Shown here: positions 37,757 to 48,519 of the stretch, one piece after another
Layout of the letters: every line of letters begins with the position of its first letter
Numbering within the stretch: position 1 is the first letter of the stretch
Source of the DNA: JBGPTK01 sp963797765
GTDB lineage: Bacteria; Acidobacteriota; Terriglobia; Acidiferrales; UBA7541
Length of the DNA: 64,000 nucleotides
Direction: 5' to 3'
Assembly: GCA_963797765.1 (NCBI GenBank)
Contig: CAWCQU010000003.1
Location: forward strand, 558,001 to 622,000
Notes under the pieces: model-generated
The model's input: only the letters and a program-made list of their open reading frames with translations
Told to the model about the DNA's origin: nothing
Database searches by the model: none
Translations under genes and position numbers: made by a program

Positions 37757-39715
37757 TTAGTGCTCAGCAACTTCCCGGTCCGAGATCAGCCTCTGGCGGT
37801 TATTGGAGACGCTGTTCAAGCTTTGCAGGTAACTTTCGACTCCCCGGTACAGCCCCTCAGCCACTCGCTCGCGCTGGTCCGTTTTCTTCAAAAGCTTTTC
37901 GTCAGCCGGATTGCTTATGAAGGAGATCTCGGAGAGTACCGAGGGCATATTTGCCCCAATCAGAACCACGAACGGTGCTTTTTTGACGCCTCGATCTCTT
38001 TCAGCATCGCTGGACTGACGAAGACGTTTGGAGAGGGATTCCTGGATATCGGCGGCGAGTTCCTTGGACTCTTCGATTTTTTCGTTGCGTGCAATCTTCT
38101 TGATCAGATCCTGAAGTTCATGGATCGACGATTGCGAGAGAGCATTTTCGCGTGCGGCGACTTCCATGGCTTCCGCGGAGGTGGCAAAATTCAAATAGTA
38201 CGTCTCGATGCCGCGGGCGGCGTGGTCATGACTGGAATTGGCGTGAATGGAAACAAATAAATCCGCCTTGGCTTGATTGGCGATGGCAGTCCGTTCCTCA
38301 AGGGGAACAAACGTATCGTCCTTGCGCGTATAGACCACTTCGGCGCCTGGCAGGCGCTGCTCGATCAACTTTCCCAAGCGCAAAGCGATATCCAGACAGA
38401 GATCCTTCTCCATCAATCCGTGAGGCCCGATTGTGCCGGTATCATGACCGCCGTGGCCGGCATCGATAACGATTCGGCCGATTTTCAGGCCGAGCGCGCG
38501 CGTGAGCGATTGCTGGCCGTCGCGCGTGGGTTTGGGTTCGAGAGGAGGAGCGAGAGTTACGGTGGAAGTTCGGCTGGAGCGTCCGAGCTTGGGAGTTGGC
38601 GCCGAGGTTGCCAGTCGCGCTGGGTTGGTCGGGATCGTCGTTTCAGAAGGTGGCGAAGCGTTGGTTGCTTCAGTTTTCAGAGGCGCAGCCGTATCGGGCG
38701 GTCTTTCATCAGCGTGTACAACGGATGGCGTTCCTGTTGGCACATCCTTCGGATTTTTCTTGGCGAGAGTGTTGGAAGCTTCTCCATGAACGTCGATCAC
38801 CAGGCGGTAGGGATTCGGCAGCAGGAAGGCGGAATATTCCTTCACCTTATCCACATCCAGAACGATGCGAACCATACCTTTCTTATTTTGCCCCACGCGG
38901 ATCGATTTCAGAAATCCGTCTTCCACCTCGAAAGTTTTTCCGGCGAGGGAAGGACTGAGCTTTACGTCATACAGGTCAAAATAGATACGGTCCGGATTGG
39001 CAATGCGCTTGGACTGATATTTGACCTGATTTTCGACATCGATCACGATGCGGGTATAGCTATCCGCATTCCATTGGCGGATGCTCGTCACGCGCGGCAA
39101 TTGCTGATCGGCTTCCTCCTGCTGCGCCACCTTCTGGCTGGAGCGCGGATTCTTTTCCTTTTCCTGGGCGTCGGCGATTTCGCTCAGCGCCTGGCGCGTG
39201 GCGTCAGCCTTAGGGGAAGCGGGATAGCGATTGAGGAAGTCCTGATAGGTGGTCTTGGCCTCTTCCAGTTGATTTAAATCGTTCTGCTGGATTTGAGCGA
39301 TGGTGAAGAGCGCGTCCTGGCGATACTTGGTGGCTGGATATTCCTTCAAAAGGAACTGATATGTGTCGATGGACGACAAGAAAAATTCCGGATCAAACTG
39401 GCGGCCCATATCCTGGTAGAGTTCGGAGGCGGCCATCAAGGCTGGAGTGACCTCCAGAGCTAATGGCGTGATTAAATAAACCTTGCGGTAAGCCTCCACG
39501 ACAGTTTTGTATTCCTCGAGGCTGCGGTCCTTCTGGGGCTTGCCTTCGAGCGAGGTGCGCATTTTCTGAGCGCGATCATATTGAGTGTGAGCGGCGTCTC
39601 GTTTGGCGGTTTGACTAAACAACGCGGGGACAACGCACACAACCAAGAACGCGGCAAGTGCCGGCAGGAAACCTAAGCGAATTGATGCGGAGCGAATCCG
39701 CGCCTTGCGTCTCAT
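37757..39715 (-). CDS. amiC: N-acetylmuramoyl-L-alanine amidase with AMIN and tetratricopeptide domains
   Basis: A 652-residue exported cell-wall hydrolase. After the signal peptide, residues 40-190 form tetratricopeptide-like helices (YRQDALFTIAQIQ, YQDFLNRYPASPKAD), 205-315 an AMIN domain (a surface-targeting module), 320-410 a Pro/Thr/Ser linker, and 415-640 an Amidase_3 catalytic domain. The catalytic domain carries the zinc motifs IDAGHGGHDTG, the Glu in LMEKDLCLDIA, SIHANSS and VLSEISFISNP. It cleaves the bond between muramic acid and the stem peptide, mainly at division. The regulatory helix insertion (residues 545-590) that blocks the active site in AmiC proteins seems to be present. 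The downstream transglycosylase overlaps it by four bases. Confidence 0.9.
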   Translation of the reverse strand: MRRKARIRSASIRLGFLPALAAFLVVCVVPALFSQTAKRDAAHTQYDRAQKMRTSLEGKPQKDRSLEEYKTVVEAYRKVYLITPLALEVTPALMAASELYQDMGRQFDPEFFLSSIDTYQFLLKEYPATKYRQDALFTIAQIQQNDLNQLEEAKTTYQDFLNRYPASPKADATRQALSEIADAQEKEKNPRSSQKVAQQEEADQQLPRVTSIRQWNADSYTRIVIDVENQVKYQSKRIANPDRIYFDLYDVKLSPSLAGKTFEVEDGFLKSIRVGQNKKGMVRIVLDVDKVKEYSAFLLPNPYRLVIDVHGEASNTLAKKNPKDVPTGTPSVVHADERPPDTAAPLKTEATNASPPSETTIPTNPARLATSAPTPKLGRSSRTSTVTLAPPLEPKPTRDGQQSLTRALGLKIGRIVIDAGHGGHDTGTIGPHGLMEKDLCLDIALRLGKLIEQRLPGAEVVYTRKDDTFVPLEERTAIANQAKADLFVSIHANSSHDHAARGIETYYLNFATSAEAMEVAARENALSQSSIHELQDLIKKIARNEKIEESKELAADIQESLSKRLRQSSDAERDRGVKKAPFVVLIGANMPSVLSEISFISNPADEKLLKKTDQRERVAEGLYRGVESYLQSLNSVSNNRQRLISDREVAEH

Positions 39716-40419
39716 TCGTTCGTGAAAACAGTTCGACCGTGTTCGTTCACTTCGCGGCGAATGGGAGGAACCGAAGGATTCCCAAAGCCTGAAAGGTGAA
39801 GGGACCCGGGTTGGAAATAGGAGTTGGTTATCTTTTGCACGTAAGAACGCGTCTCACGAAAATTGGGAACGCCGCCAAACCGGTCCACGGCTCCCTCGCC
39901 TGCATTATACGCAGCCAGGGACTTCTCCACATCGCCGTTGTAGCGGTCCAGCAAATCCCGCAAATAGTGAGCCCCGCCGTCCAGATTCTGGGCGGGGTCA
40001 AACGCGTTGTTTACGCCGTATCGCTGTGCCGTCGCCGGAATCAATTGCATCAGTCCAAGCGCACCTTTTCGCGACCTGGCTTGGGGGTTACCGCCGGATT
40101 CGGCTTGAACGACCGCCCGAATCAGGGCTGGATCCAGCCGGTGGCGCTCAGCCACTGTCTGAACCATCTGGTCGAGTTTAACCGAAGTGATCCCTGGCAT
40201 GGCTCCCTCTGCAGTGGAAAGCGCGTCTTGCTGGCGAGCCCGCCGGGAGGACTTCACTTGCGGCGGATTCGCGTTTACGTAGACGTGCTTACCCTGCTGA
40301 TCCACATAAGATGCAATCTGAGCGCTTGCGGGACTGGAGGCGCACAACAAAGTTGCCGCCGCGAGCGAGGCCAGCAAGCCATAGTGCACTACTTTCCGTA
40401 AATGGAGAAGGCAGAGCAT
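39712..40419 (-). CDS. SLT-type lytic transglycosylase
   Basis: An exported peptidoglycan lytic transglycosylase of about 235 residues. The catalytic Glu lies in AVVQAESGGNPQARS, followed by GLMQLIPATAQRYGV and AHYLRDLLDRYNGDVEKSLAAYNAGEGAV, the typical SLT signature (shown in parts). A DUF4124-like segment IASYVDQQGKHVYVN near the mature N-terminus is notable. ATG 40419 is chosen, since it opens a good signal peptide (YGLLASLAAATLLCASSPASA). Its stop overlaps the amidase start, so the two wall hydrolases are translationally coupled. Confidence 0.88.
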   Translation of the reverse strand: MLCLLHLRKVVHYGLLASLAAATLLCASSPASAQIASYVDQQGKHVYVNANPPQVKSSRRARQQDALSTAEGAMPGITSVKLDQMVQTVAERHRLDPALIRAVVQAESGGNPQARSRKGALGLMQLIPATAQRYGVNNAFDPAQNLDGGAHYLRDLLDRYNGDVEKSLAAYNAGEGAVDRFGGVPNFRETRSYVQKITNSYFQPGSLHLSGFGNPSVPPIRREVNEHGRTVFTNE

Positions 40420-40503
40420 CCCTATTTCCTGGGCTAAATAAGAGACACACCCACTCCGGGCGGAGAATTCCTTCCCGGCATGGATTTTCTGGCGCGGAGG
40501 CAA

Positions 40504-43212
40504 TCATAACATTCGGTCGATTAGGGGAACTACCTGGGCGAGGGTACTTTCGATGGCTGATGTGTCTTTTCCGCCAGCCTCTGCTAAATCCGGTCTACCG
40601 CCTCCGGAACCGCCGATTTGGCGTGCCAATTCCTGGACTATCTTCCCTGCGTGGAGCTTTGACGTTAGATCCTTTGTAACTCCTGTGATTAGAGATACTT
40701 TGCCGTCATCCGCGGCGAAAAGTACGACGACCCCGGAACCGAGTTTCTGCCGCAAGGTATCTACAAGCTGGCGAAGGCCTTCCCGGTCGAATTCCGCTAA
40801 CTCTTGCGGCTACAATGCGGACGCCTTTCACTTCCCGGGCCGATTCGAAAGTTCATCTACTTTGGAATGGGCGGATTGGCGTTTGGCGGCTTCCAATTGC
40901 TTCTCAAGCTGCCGTACGGTGTGGGTCTGGCGTTCTACGGCGCCTAACAGATCGTCTTCTCGGACGTTCAGGACGGCAGCCAGAGCACGGAGGGTGCCCA
41001 GGGCCTGCTGGTAGCTGGCGAGGGCACCTGTGCCGCTGATTGCTTCAATGCGGCGCACTCCTGCGGCTGCCGATTGCTCAGCGGTGATCTTGAAGATGCC
41101 GATTTCGCCGGTGCGGGCAACGTGCGTTCCGCCGCAAAGCTCCTTGCTGTAGAAGCCGCGCGGCGCAGCGGAATCAGGGACTGTAACGACGCGCACGTTT
41201 TGCTCGGGGTAGCGATCGCCAAAAAAGGCGAGTGCGCCGGAAGCTAGCGCATCGTCGATATTCAGGATGTCCGTTTGCATTTCGAGATTTCGGAGGATTT
41301 TCTCGTTTACTTGCTGCTCGATTTCCTTGAGTTCGACAGGATCGACGGCGGCGAAGTGCGAGAAATCGAAGCGCAGGTGATCGGGGGCGACGAGCGAACC
41401 CGCCTGTTTCACGTGAGTGCCGAGAATATTGCGCAGCGCCGCGTGCATCAGGTGCGTAGCGGTGTGGTTGCGCATGGTGTCGCCGCGGCGTGAAGCATCC
41501 GACGACGTCATTACACGGTCGCCAACGCGCAAATTTTCCTTGGCGACGATGCGGTGCGCGATCAATCCGGGAACGGGGTAATACGCGCCGTTCACTTCGG
41601 CGACTTCCAGCGCGCCATCATTATCGAAAAACTTTCCCATGTCCGCCACCTGTCCGCCGGATTCGGAATAAACGGAGGTGCGGTCGAGTACAATTTCGGC
41701 TTCGTCGCCAGCCTGGATTTCATTTACCAGACCTTTGGCGGTTACGATTGCTTCGATGTGGCAATCGCGCGCCGTGGTGCCAAAATAAAAATCCGGCTCG
41801 GTCTTAAAAGTTTCCGCGAGTTTGGAGTAAACAGGATTTGCGGCGTCCTTGTGGACTCCCTTCCAGGATGCGCGGGCGCGCTTGCGCTGTTCCTCCATCG
41901 CCCGCTCAAAATCCGCTTCTTGAAACTTGATGCCCTGATCGCGCAAAACATCCACAATAAAATCGAGCGGAAATCCGAACGTGTCGTAGAGCCGGAACGC
42001 TTTTTCGCCGGGATAGGAAACATCGGGATGCATTTTTTTCTCTTCGAGGAGCGGCGCGATATCGTCTTCGAGTTTCTTCAAGCCAACGTCGACCGTGCGC
42101 GAGAAACGGCGCTCCTCTTCATTCAAAATTTGGTCGATACGAGCGGAACTATCGATGAGTTCCGGATAGGCGTCCTTCATTTCGCCGCGGACGGCCGCCG
42201 ACATGGGCGCGAGGAACGGAGAAGGCGCATTCAACATTCGCGCGTGACGCAGGCCGCGGCGAATGATTTTTCGCAGAACATAGCCGCGGCCTTCGTTGGA
42301 GGGGATTACGCCGTCGGAAATCAAGAATGTAGCCGCGCGCGCGTGATCGGCCACAATTCGCAGCGATGCCTGGAAGCGAGCATCACTCAAATCCACCTTG
42401 GCAAGGTGGGCAGCCTCCCGCATTAAGGGCTGGAACAGATCCGTATCGAAATTGCTGATCTTGCCCTGCAGGACGGCGGTGACGCGTTCCAGGCCGGCGC
42501 CGGTATCGACGGACGGCCGGGGCAGGGGATTCAATTTGCCTTCCGAATCGCGATTGAACTGCATGAAAACGAGATTCCAGATTTCAACATAGCGTCCGCA
42601 TTCGCAGCCGAACTGGCAATCCGTATGTCCCTGATCGGAGGCGGCGGGGCCCATGTCGTAATGAATTTCGCTGCACGGTCCGCAGGGGCCCGTGTCTCCC
42701 ATGGCCCAGAAGTTTTCCTTCATGCCTAATTCGTGGATCCGGTCTTTCGAGACGGATTGGCTGACCCATTGATCGTAAGCTTCACTATCGCGATCAATTC
42801 CTTGCTCGCCCTTGAAGATGGTGACGTAGAGCTTTTCCTTGGGGATGCCAAATCGTCCCGCGGCGGAGGAGGTGATGAGTTCCCAGGCAAAAGCAATCGC
42901 ATCTTTCTTGAAGTAATCGCCGAACGAGAAATTGCCGAGCATTTCGAAAAAAGTATGATGGCGGTTGGTGAATCCGACATTTTCCAGATCGTTGTGCTTG
43001 CCGCCCGCGCGAACGCATTTCTGGCAGGTAGTAGCGCGCCGGTAATCGCGCTGATCGAGACCGAGGAAGACATCCTTGAACTGATTCATGCCGGCGTTCG
43101 TGAACAGGAGTGTGGGATCGTTTGCCGGGACGAGCGACGAGCTTCGAACGATGCGATGGCCGTTCGCTTCGAAGAATTTCAAGAAAGTCTGGCGGGTTTC
43201 TTTTCCAGTCAA
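40504..43212 (-). CDS. alaS: Alanyl-tRNA synthetase (two frameshifts near the C-terminal end)
   Basis: Charges tRNA-Ala. The N-terminal catalytic domain (RSSSLVPANDPTLLFTNAGM, motif 2 region CQKCVRAGGKHNDLENVG), editing-domain motifs HTATHLMHAALR and CGGTHVARTGE, and a coiled-coil segment are intact over 790 residues. The frame then breaks near 40840 (a G missing in CGGCCCGGG) and again near 40803-40810. Reading across gives E-V-K-G-V-R-I-V-A-A and L-A-E-F-D-R-E-G-L-R-Q-L, then the intact C-A domain ending GGGRPDLAEAGG. The start is TTG 43212 (GAGGA upstream); the open frame further upstream is not family-like. An essential gene should not carry two shifts, so sequence error is likely. Confidence 0.92.
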
Positions 43213-43410
43213 GTTTTCCTCAGCAGTTGCAGGTGCCGAGATGGCGCAGCGAAAACACAGCGCGTGGCGTCCCGCCAAGATAAATAACGAGCGGAGAAGA
43301 ATTCATTATCGCAGACGCCTCGCGTGGTCGCAATGCTGCGTCGCGGAAGCTTGTTGCTACACGATTCTCTAAGCTGAGGGAAGAAGCAGGCGGCTGGCGA
43401 TTTATCTGAG

Positions 43411-43936
43411 TTAAGCATCTTCCTCGGGTGTGCCGGGGAGCTCGGGAAGCGATCTTCCGTGAATAGCGCGGAGTTCGGACCGGATGAGATCGCCGGAAAA
43501 TCCAGCCGCCATCAGATTGCGATAAAGCGAGGCCAGTTTGCGCTGATCGAGTTCGCCGCCCATGCGCGAGAGGCGGCGTTTCAGCCGGACGCGCAGCAGC
43601 GCGGATTCATCTGTTTCGGCGAAGGCTTCTTCGATCGCTGCTTCGATAAAGCGATCGGTAACTCCACGCGAGCGCAATTCCCGCGTGATGCGAAAACGTC
43701 CCTGACGGCGCAATTGAGCGTGGCTGCGCGCGAACTCGCGCGCGTAACGAGCGTCGTCGAGATATTGGCGTTGTTTCAGGCGCTCAATTACGGGCCGCAC
43801 CATAGCAGTTTCGGCGGCGCGACGCTCGAGATGCGCCCAACATCTGATGGATCGAATAAGAGCGGCGCATCAGCGCGCGCAAGGCAGCGGCGTAGAGGAG
43901 TTCTTCGGTGTCCAGTTTGCGCGGCGCTCGTGGCAC
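43411..43936 (-). CDS. recX: Regulatory protein RecX (frameshift near 43836)
   Basis: A modulator that binds RecA filaments. The intact frame from 43803 downwards carries the tandem three-helix repeats: ERLKQRQYLDDARYAREFARS, RRQGRFRITRELRSRGV, and E-x-x-L-x-x-x-L-K-R-R-L. Upstream, another frame encodes a clear first repeat (KLDTEELLYAAALRALMRRSYSIHQM) which must shift by one near 43834-43838 to join HLERRAAETAMVRP. I take a GTG at 43936 as the likely start. Without the shift a GTG/ATG at 43803 would yield only the distal two thirds. It lies upstream of alaS in the same direction, a common arrangement. Confidence 0.8.
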
Positions 43937-44069
43937 GGGCTCAGGATAGCAGGAGGAGGCCGCAGGGTAGTAGCGGGGCAGCGGAGGGAAGCGCGGGAAC
44001 GTCGCGAAGTTAAAGGCAAGACTAAAGAGAATTTCCGAGCGTGCGACGTACTCCGTTCAGACTGAACGA

Positions 44070-45215
44070 CTAGCGTTGGCCGAGGCGTTCAAATTCCGTG
44101 ATGGTCCGCTCCATGTCTTCGCGGGCGGCGTCGGACGCGGAGCGGATGCCCTGAATGCGCAGCTTGAATTCGTCCGGGTTCGAGGCGCGCAGCAGCGCTT
44201 CTTCGTAGGTGATCAGGTTGCGCGAATATAGATCGAAGAGCGACTGATCGAAAGTCTGCATGCCGTACTGGCTGGTGCCGGCAGCGAGTAGCGTCACGGA
44301 TCAGCCGCGTCTTATCGGGATTAATAATGCAGTCACGGATGTACGCAGTTGCAATCAGCACTTCGCAAGCCGGGACGCGGCCCATACCGTCGCTGCGGCG
44401 CACCAGGCGCTGGCTGACGACGGAACGCAGGTCGACGCAAGCTGCAAACGAATTTGCTTTTGTTCCGGCGGCGGAAACACAGCGATGATGCGTTGAATTG
44501 TCTCAGTGGCGTCCAGAGTGTGCAAAGTGGACAAAACCAAGTGGCCGGTTTCGGCCGCGAGCAATGCGGTGGAAATCGTTTCCAGGTCGCGCATTTCGCC
44601 GACGAGGACCACATCCGGGTCCTGGCGAAGCGCGGCGCGCAAGGCGGTGGAAAAGTTCGACGTATCGACTTCTACTTCTCGCTGGTTGATAAAGCCCTTT
44701 TTGTCCCGGTGAAGATATTCGATTGGGTCTTCAATGGTAATGATGTGTTCGCCGCGGCTGGAATTAATGCGGTCGATCATCGCGGCGAGGGTGGTGGATT
44801 TGCCCGATCCCGTGGTTCCCGTGACCAGAACAAGCCCGCGCTGCTCTTCGCAGATTTTCTCAACTACTGGCGGCAATTCCAATTCTTCGATGGTGCGAAT
44901 CTTCGTGGGAATCACACGGAGAACCATGCCGACGTTGCCGCGCTGTTGGAATACGTTCACGCGGAAGCGGCCAAGACCGGCCACGCCGTAGGCCATGTCG
45001 AGTTCGGCGGTTTCCTTGAATTTCTGCTTCTGCCGGTTGGTCATCATGCTGAACGCCATGGAGAGCATTTCTTCGGGCGTCACGCGGGGGACATCGCCGA
45101 GCGGATGGAGTATGCCATCGACCCGCAGATACGGGTGATTGCCGACTTTGAGATGCAAGTCAGAGGCTTTGCTTTCGACGGCTCGGCGCAGCAAATCGTC
45201 AATATTCAGGGCCAT
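44070..45215 (-). CDS. pilT: Type IV pilus retraction ATPase PilT (two frameshifts)
   Basis: The hexameric motor that depolymerises type IV pili for twitching motility. The N-terminal PAS-like domain (ASDLHLKVGNHPYLRVDG), Walker A GTTGSGKST, the Asp box IIDRINSSRGEHIITIEDPIEYLH, Walker B DPDVVLVGEMRD and the His box GHLVLSTLHT are intact. One base is missing near 44431 (as-read LASTCVP instead of an L-R-S-V-V-S-Q-R-L type segment) and one near 44291. Reading across gives the PilT C-terminus RRSDGMGRVPACEVLIAT ... AGTSQYGMQTFDQSL. ATG 45215 is the start; the upstream open frame is unrelated. No other pilus genes are in the window. Confidence 0.92.
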
Positions 45216-45321
45216 GTTGTGAATGCCCCGTTCGAGGGGCGTGTTTGCAACGTAACATGCGACTTGGGGTCGGGCAATAGAACGGCAGGATGCGGGTTGC
45301 GATTTTGATAACCGGGCGAAT

Positions 45322-46014
45322 TCAAGCTTCGTGCAGGAAGAATCGGTCATAAAACCAGCTGGCCAATACTCCGCCGAGCAACGGGCCGATCCAGTAGACC
45401 CCATGATTTGCCCAATGTCGCGATGCCAAGGCAGGGCCAAGCGCGCGAGCCGGGTTCATCGATGCGCCGGTGAAGGGTAGGCTGACGATAGCTCCGGCCG
45501 TGATAGCGAGACCAATCGCGAACCCCGCAATTTTATTGATGGAACTATTACTATCGAGGGCAGTGGCGAAGAAAACCAGGACCAGCAGGAAGGTCGTCAC
45601 GCCCTCAAGCAGCATTCCGTGGGCGCGAGTGAAGTCCGGTGCCAGGCTGGGAGCTCCCAGCGAGACAGGTCCCCATACAGACACGCCCAGCAGAGTTCGA
45701 AGGAAGTACGCAGCAACAATTGCCCCGCCCACTTGTGCGGCCCAATAAAGAAATGTTTGCAGAGTGCCGAGGCGTTTCGTAACCCAGAAACCAATGGTGA
45801 TTGCAGGATTAAAATGGCCGCCAGAAATATGGCCGAGCGCTGAGAACAGGATGGCCATCGCCAACCCGTAGGCCAAGGCGATTCCCAATAAGCCGAAGCC
45901 ACTCTGGGAGGACGTGCGCAGATATTGATCACTGCAAATCGCGCCGGCGGCAAAAAATACCAAAGCGAACGAACCCATGAATTCGGCAACGAGTTTCTGA
46001 GGCAGACTATACAC
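45322..46014 (-). CDS. Aquaporin / MIP family channel
   Basis: A 230-residue membrane channel with six helices and the two half-helix NPA motifs (HFNPAI and SMNPARA), so the fold and water or glycerol pore are well supported. The region after the second NPA (RALGPALASRHW) has Arg at the selectivity position. The position before it (helix 5) does not settle water versus glycerol. A GTG start at 46014 is used. It is an inner-membrane protein and stands alone between pilT and ilvE. Confidence 0.9.
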   Translation of the reverse strand: MYSLPQKLVAEFMGSFALVFFAAGAICSDQYLRTSSQSGFGLLGIALAYGLAMAILFSALGHISGGHFNPAITIGFWVTKRLGTLQTFLYWAAQVGGAIVAAYFLRTLLGVSVWGPVSLGAPSLAPDFTRAHGMLLEGVTTFLLVLVFFATALDSNSSINKIAGFAIGLAITAGAIVSLPFTGASMNPARALGPALASRHWANHGVYWIGPLLGGVLASWFYDRFFLHEA

Positions 46015-46107
46015 GACGCCCCTTTGGGGGAAATGTTATGCGTCCGGAATGCGAAAAAGTGCGCAGGACGGCGGGATTCTATCGGAATCGCGGCAGCGAG
46101 TCAAAAA

Positions 46108-47055
46108 TCAGCGCGTAAGAGCGCCAACGGGAACGCCGCATGGCGTAAGCCAATTATGACGATCGGGCTTGGCGCCGCCGGTGAGAGCGAAGAATTCGTC
46201 CTGAATGCGCTTCGTGATTGGGCCACGCGCGCCGGCGCCAATCTTAATCCGATCGATGGAACGAATCGGAGTGACTTCGGCGGCAGTTCCGACGAAGAAG
46301 ACTTCATTGGCAATGTAGAGCATCTCGCGGGGAACTATTTGTTCCGCGACAGGAATGTCCATGTCGCGGGCGATTGTGAGGATGGTGTGACGGGTGATGC
46401 CGGGCAGAACTCCGCTCGAAAACGGAGGAGTGATCAGCACGCCATCCATGACCAGGAAAATATTTTCGCCCGAACCTTCGCTGACGTAACCGTGGACATC
46501 GAGACCGATTCCTTCCACGTAGCCGTTAACCATGGCCTCCATGCGAATTAATTGCGAATTCATATAATTCGCGCCCGCCTTGGCCATTTGCGGCAGGGTG
46601 TTGGGAGCGGGACGAGCCCAGGAACTGACGCAAACATCCACCCCTTCGCGCAGGGCTTCCTCGCCCAGATATTTGCCCCAATCCCAGCAGGCCAGATACG
46701 TTTCGACGGGAACGTTGTGAGGATTCACGCCCACTTCGCCATAGCCGCGCAAGATGATCGGCCGCAAATAGCAGGAATCCATTTTGTTCGTGCGAACGAG
46801 TTCGACGGCTGCTTGCGATAAGTCATGCACGGAGAAATTGATTCCCATGCGATAGATGTGGGCGGAATTGAGCAGGCGCTGCATGTGATCCTGAAGGCGG
46901 AAGATTGCGGGGCCCTGCGGAGTCTTGTAACAACGAATGCCTTCGAAAACAGAAGATCCGTAACTTACAACGTGAGAGGCAACATGAATATTGGCATCGT
47001 CCCAGTTGATGAAGGTGCCATTGTGCCAAATTTTTTCTGTTTTCTTGACCGTCAT
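46108..47055 (-). CDS. ilvE: Branched-chain amino acid aminotransferase
   Basis: A fold-type IV PLP enzyme of about 315 residues that makes valine, leucine and isoleucine from their 2-oxo acids using glutamate. Motifs: SYGSSVFEGIRCYKT near the N-terminus, the PLP lysine in AKAGANYMNSQL, and the signature E-G-S-G-E-N-I-F-L-V...G-V-L-P-G-I-T-R in the C-terminal half. ATG 47055 has GGAGA at a good distance; a TTG six bases upstream is less likely. It stands as a single gene. Confidence 0.93.
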   Translation of the reverse strand: MTVKKTEKIWHNGTFINWDDANIHVASHVVSYGSSVFEGIRCYKTPQGPAIFRLQDHMQRLLNSAHIYRMGINFSVHDLSQAAVELVRTNKMDSCYLRPIILRGYGEVGVNPHNVPVETYLACWDWGKYLGEEALREGVDVCVSSWARPAPNTLPQMAKAGANYMNSQLIRMEAMVNGYVEGIGLDVHGYVSEGSGENIFLVMDGVLITPPFSSGVLPGITRHTILTIARDMDIPVAEQIVPREMLYIANEVFFVGTAAEVTPIRSIDRIKIGAGARGPITKRIQDEFFALTGGAKPDRHNWLTPCGVPVGALTR

Positions 47056-47273
47056 CGGCAATCTCCGTTCTCAGGCTGCACGCACTCGACTTCGACCCGA
47101 AGCGAATTATAGCACACGGTTTTTCGAGTCCAGCGCCAAGCGGCGAATTTTAACGGTAATCGCGGCGTCCATATTGGATGCCTATTATTCGAACTATTTA
47201 TCCAGTCGATCATGAAATCGGAAAGCGAGCAGCAGGGTTGCGACGGCGGGGGAAACGGCTTCGCGGCGGGACT

Positions 47274-48413
47274 TTAGAAATGGTCCTCGTCGGCATGCGT
47301 CATCTGCCGCTGTTCGCGCAAGAGTTTATCCCACGCACTGGTTTCCCAATTGTCTTTGCGCTTTTCGTCGACCATCCACGGAGAAACGGGCAGCAGCAAT
47401 CGGTGAGACAAAGCCGCCACATAGGGCTCGTACATGAAACGCAGATCACTGAGGTGTTTATCCGCAGCGGCAGTTTCATGAAACCGCAATCCCGCCTGGG
47501 CTAGAAATACTCGCATTTGTGCCAACTGCGGAGACGTCAAGCGCTCGAGGCTCAGTTTTTCGGGTGGAGTGCTGAAAACCTGCGCCAGATCCACCACCGC
47601 GTGACGCGCCATCGAAAAGGTAAGTTGTGCCTGGCGCTGGCAAGCGCCGTCGACGCCGACAATCACGAATGAACATGCGTCCAGGATAGTGGTGAGAGCC
47701 GAAAGCCAGGATTGATTGTTGTGTTGGGACCGGAAATAGGCCAGCACCGGATAAGAAAGGTGGCTCTCGAGAAGTTCGGCCGACCATCGCTCCCACTCAT
47801 GAAACAGTTGCGTGAGCGCATCGAGTCCATGATCACCGCTATGCCTTTGCAGCAGTTCCGCCGCTGTTGGCGGCGATCCAGCTCGGGCATCCAGCAGTGA
47901 GATATTTACCTCCCGCCGCGAGAATGCCTCATAGATCACTGGAAGGTATCCAATCATCACGGCAAGAAATGCGAATCCCATCCCTGCTTCAAGGACGGCA
48001 AGTAACTTTGCAACAGGCGTGCGGGGGATCACATCACCCAGGCCGAGGGTGAAAAACGTGGTTCCGCTTAGATAAAAGTCCGTGCCGAGTCCGGGGCTGC
48101 CATTGGAGATGACCACCGCGGAACCGGCGGCGTATTGCAGAAATCCAAATCCGATCACCAGCCCGCACGCCCACAAAGCCAACAGCACGAGCAGCGACAA
48201 TGGACCGTAGAAACTGAGAAAGGACTCCCGTCGCTTGCCCAAATGCATGCGGTGGGCGGCGCGCGACCATTGGTTCCAGGAGTAAATATAAAACAAGCGA
48301 GCCAGGCGGAATTTTCGCGTCACGCGGCGAGGCAGGACAATCGTCTCGAACGCGTCCCAGAGCACTACGACGATAATCACGAATCCCACAAGACCGGCAA
48401 CGAAAAGATTCAC
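47274..48413 (-). CDS. Ion-channel (K+ channel-like) membrane protein
   Basis: A 379-residue protein with an N-terminal helix (GLVGFVIIVVVLWDAF), a second helix (LSLLVLLALWACGLVIGFGF), a pore loop TTFFTLGLGDVIP with the filter sequence T-L-G-L-G-D, and a third helix (LAVLEAGMGFAFLAVMIGYLPVIY). A soluble C-terminal domain of about 220 residues follows. The filter differs from the canonical T-V-G-Y-G-D by Leu for Tyr, so K+ selectivity is likely but not certain. The cytoplasmic part is helical, with E-A-F-S-R-R-E just after the pore helix, and shows no RCK motif that I recognise. Confidence 0.78.
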   Translation of the reverse strand: MNLFVAGLVGFVIIVVVLWDAFETIVLPRRVTRKFRLARLFYIYSWNQWSRAAHRMHLGKRRESFLSFYGPLSLLVLLALWACGLVIGFGFLQYAAGSAVVISNGSPGLGTDFYLSGTTFFTLGLGDVIPRTPVAKLLAVLEAGMGFAFLAVMIGYLPVIYEAFSRREVNISLLDARAGSPPTAAELLQRHSGDHGLDALTQLFHEWERWSAELLESHLSYPVLAYFRSQHNNQSWLSALTTILDACSFVIVGVDGACQRQAQLTFSMARHAVVDLAQVFSTPPEKLSLERLTSPQLAQMRVFLAQAGLRFHETAAADKHLSDLRFMYEPYVAALSHRLLLPVSPWMVDEKRKDNWETSAWDKLLREQRQMTHADEDHF

Positions 48414-48519
48414 TGTGACTCCGGCGGCGCGACCGCGGTAATTTCCCGTGCTGAGAATACCCTAGAATCAAAGTTCATGGCAAAAGCGTGCTCTCTTTTG
48501 AGGGCTGCAACGGGCAAAG

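Noticed and set aside
41554..42426. 290-codon open frame antisense to alaS
   Set aside because: alaS is unambiguous on the minus strand and this frame has no recognisable domain.
43459..44013. 184-codon open frame on the plus strand antisense to recX
   Set aside because: It is a shadow of recX, in which RecX repeats are clear on the other strand.
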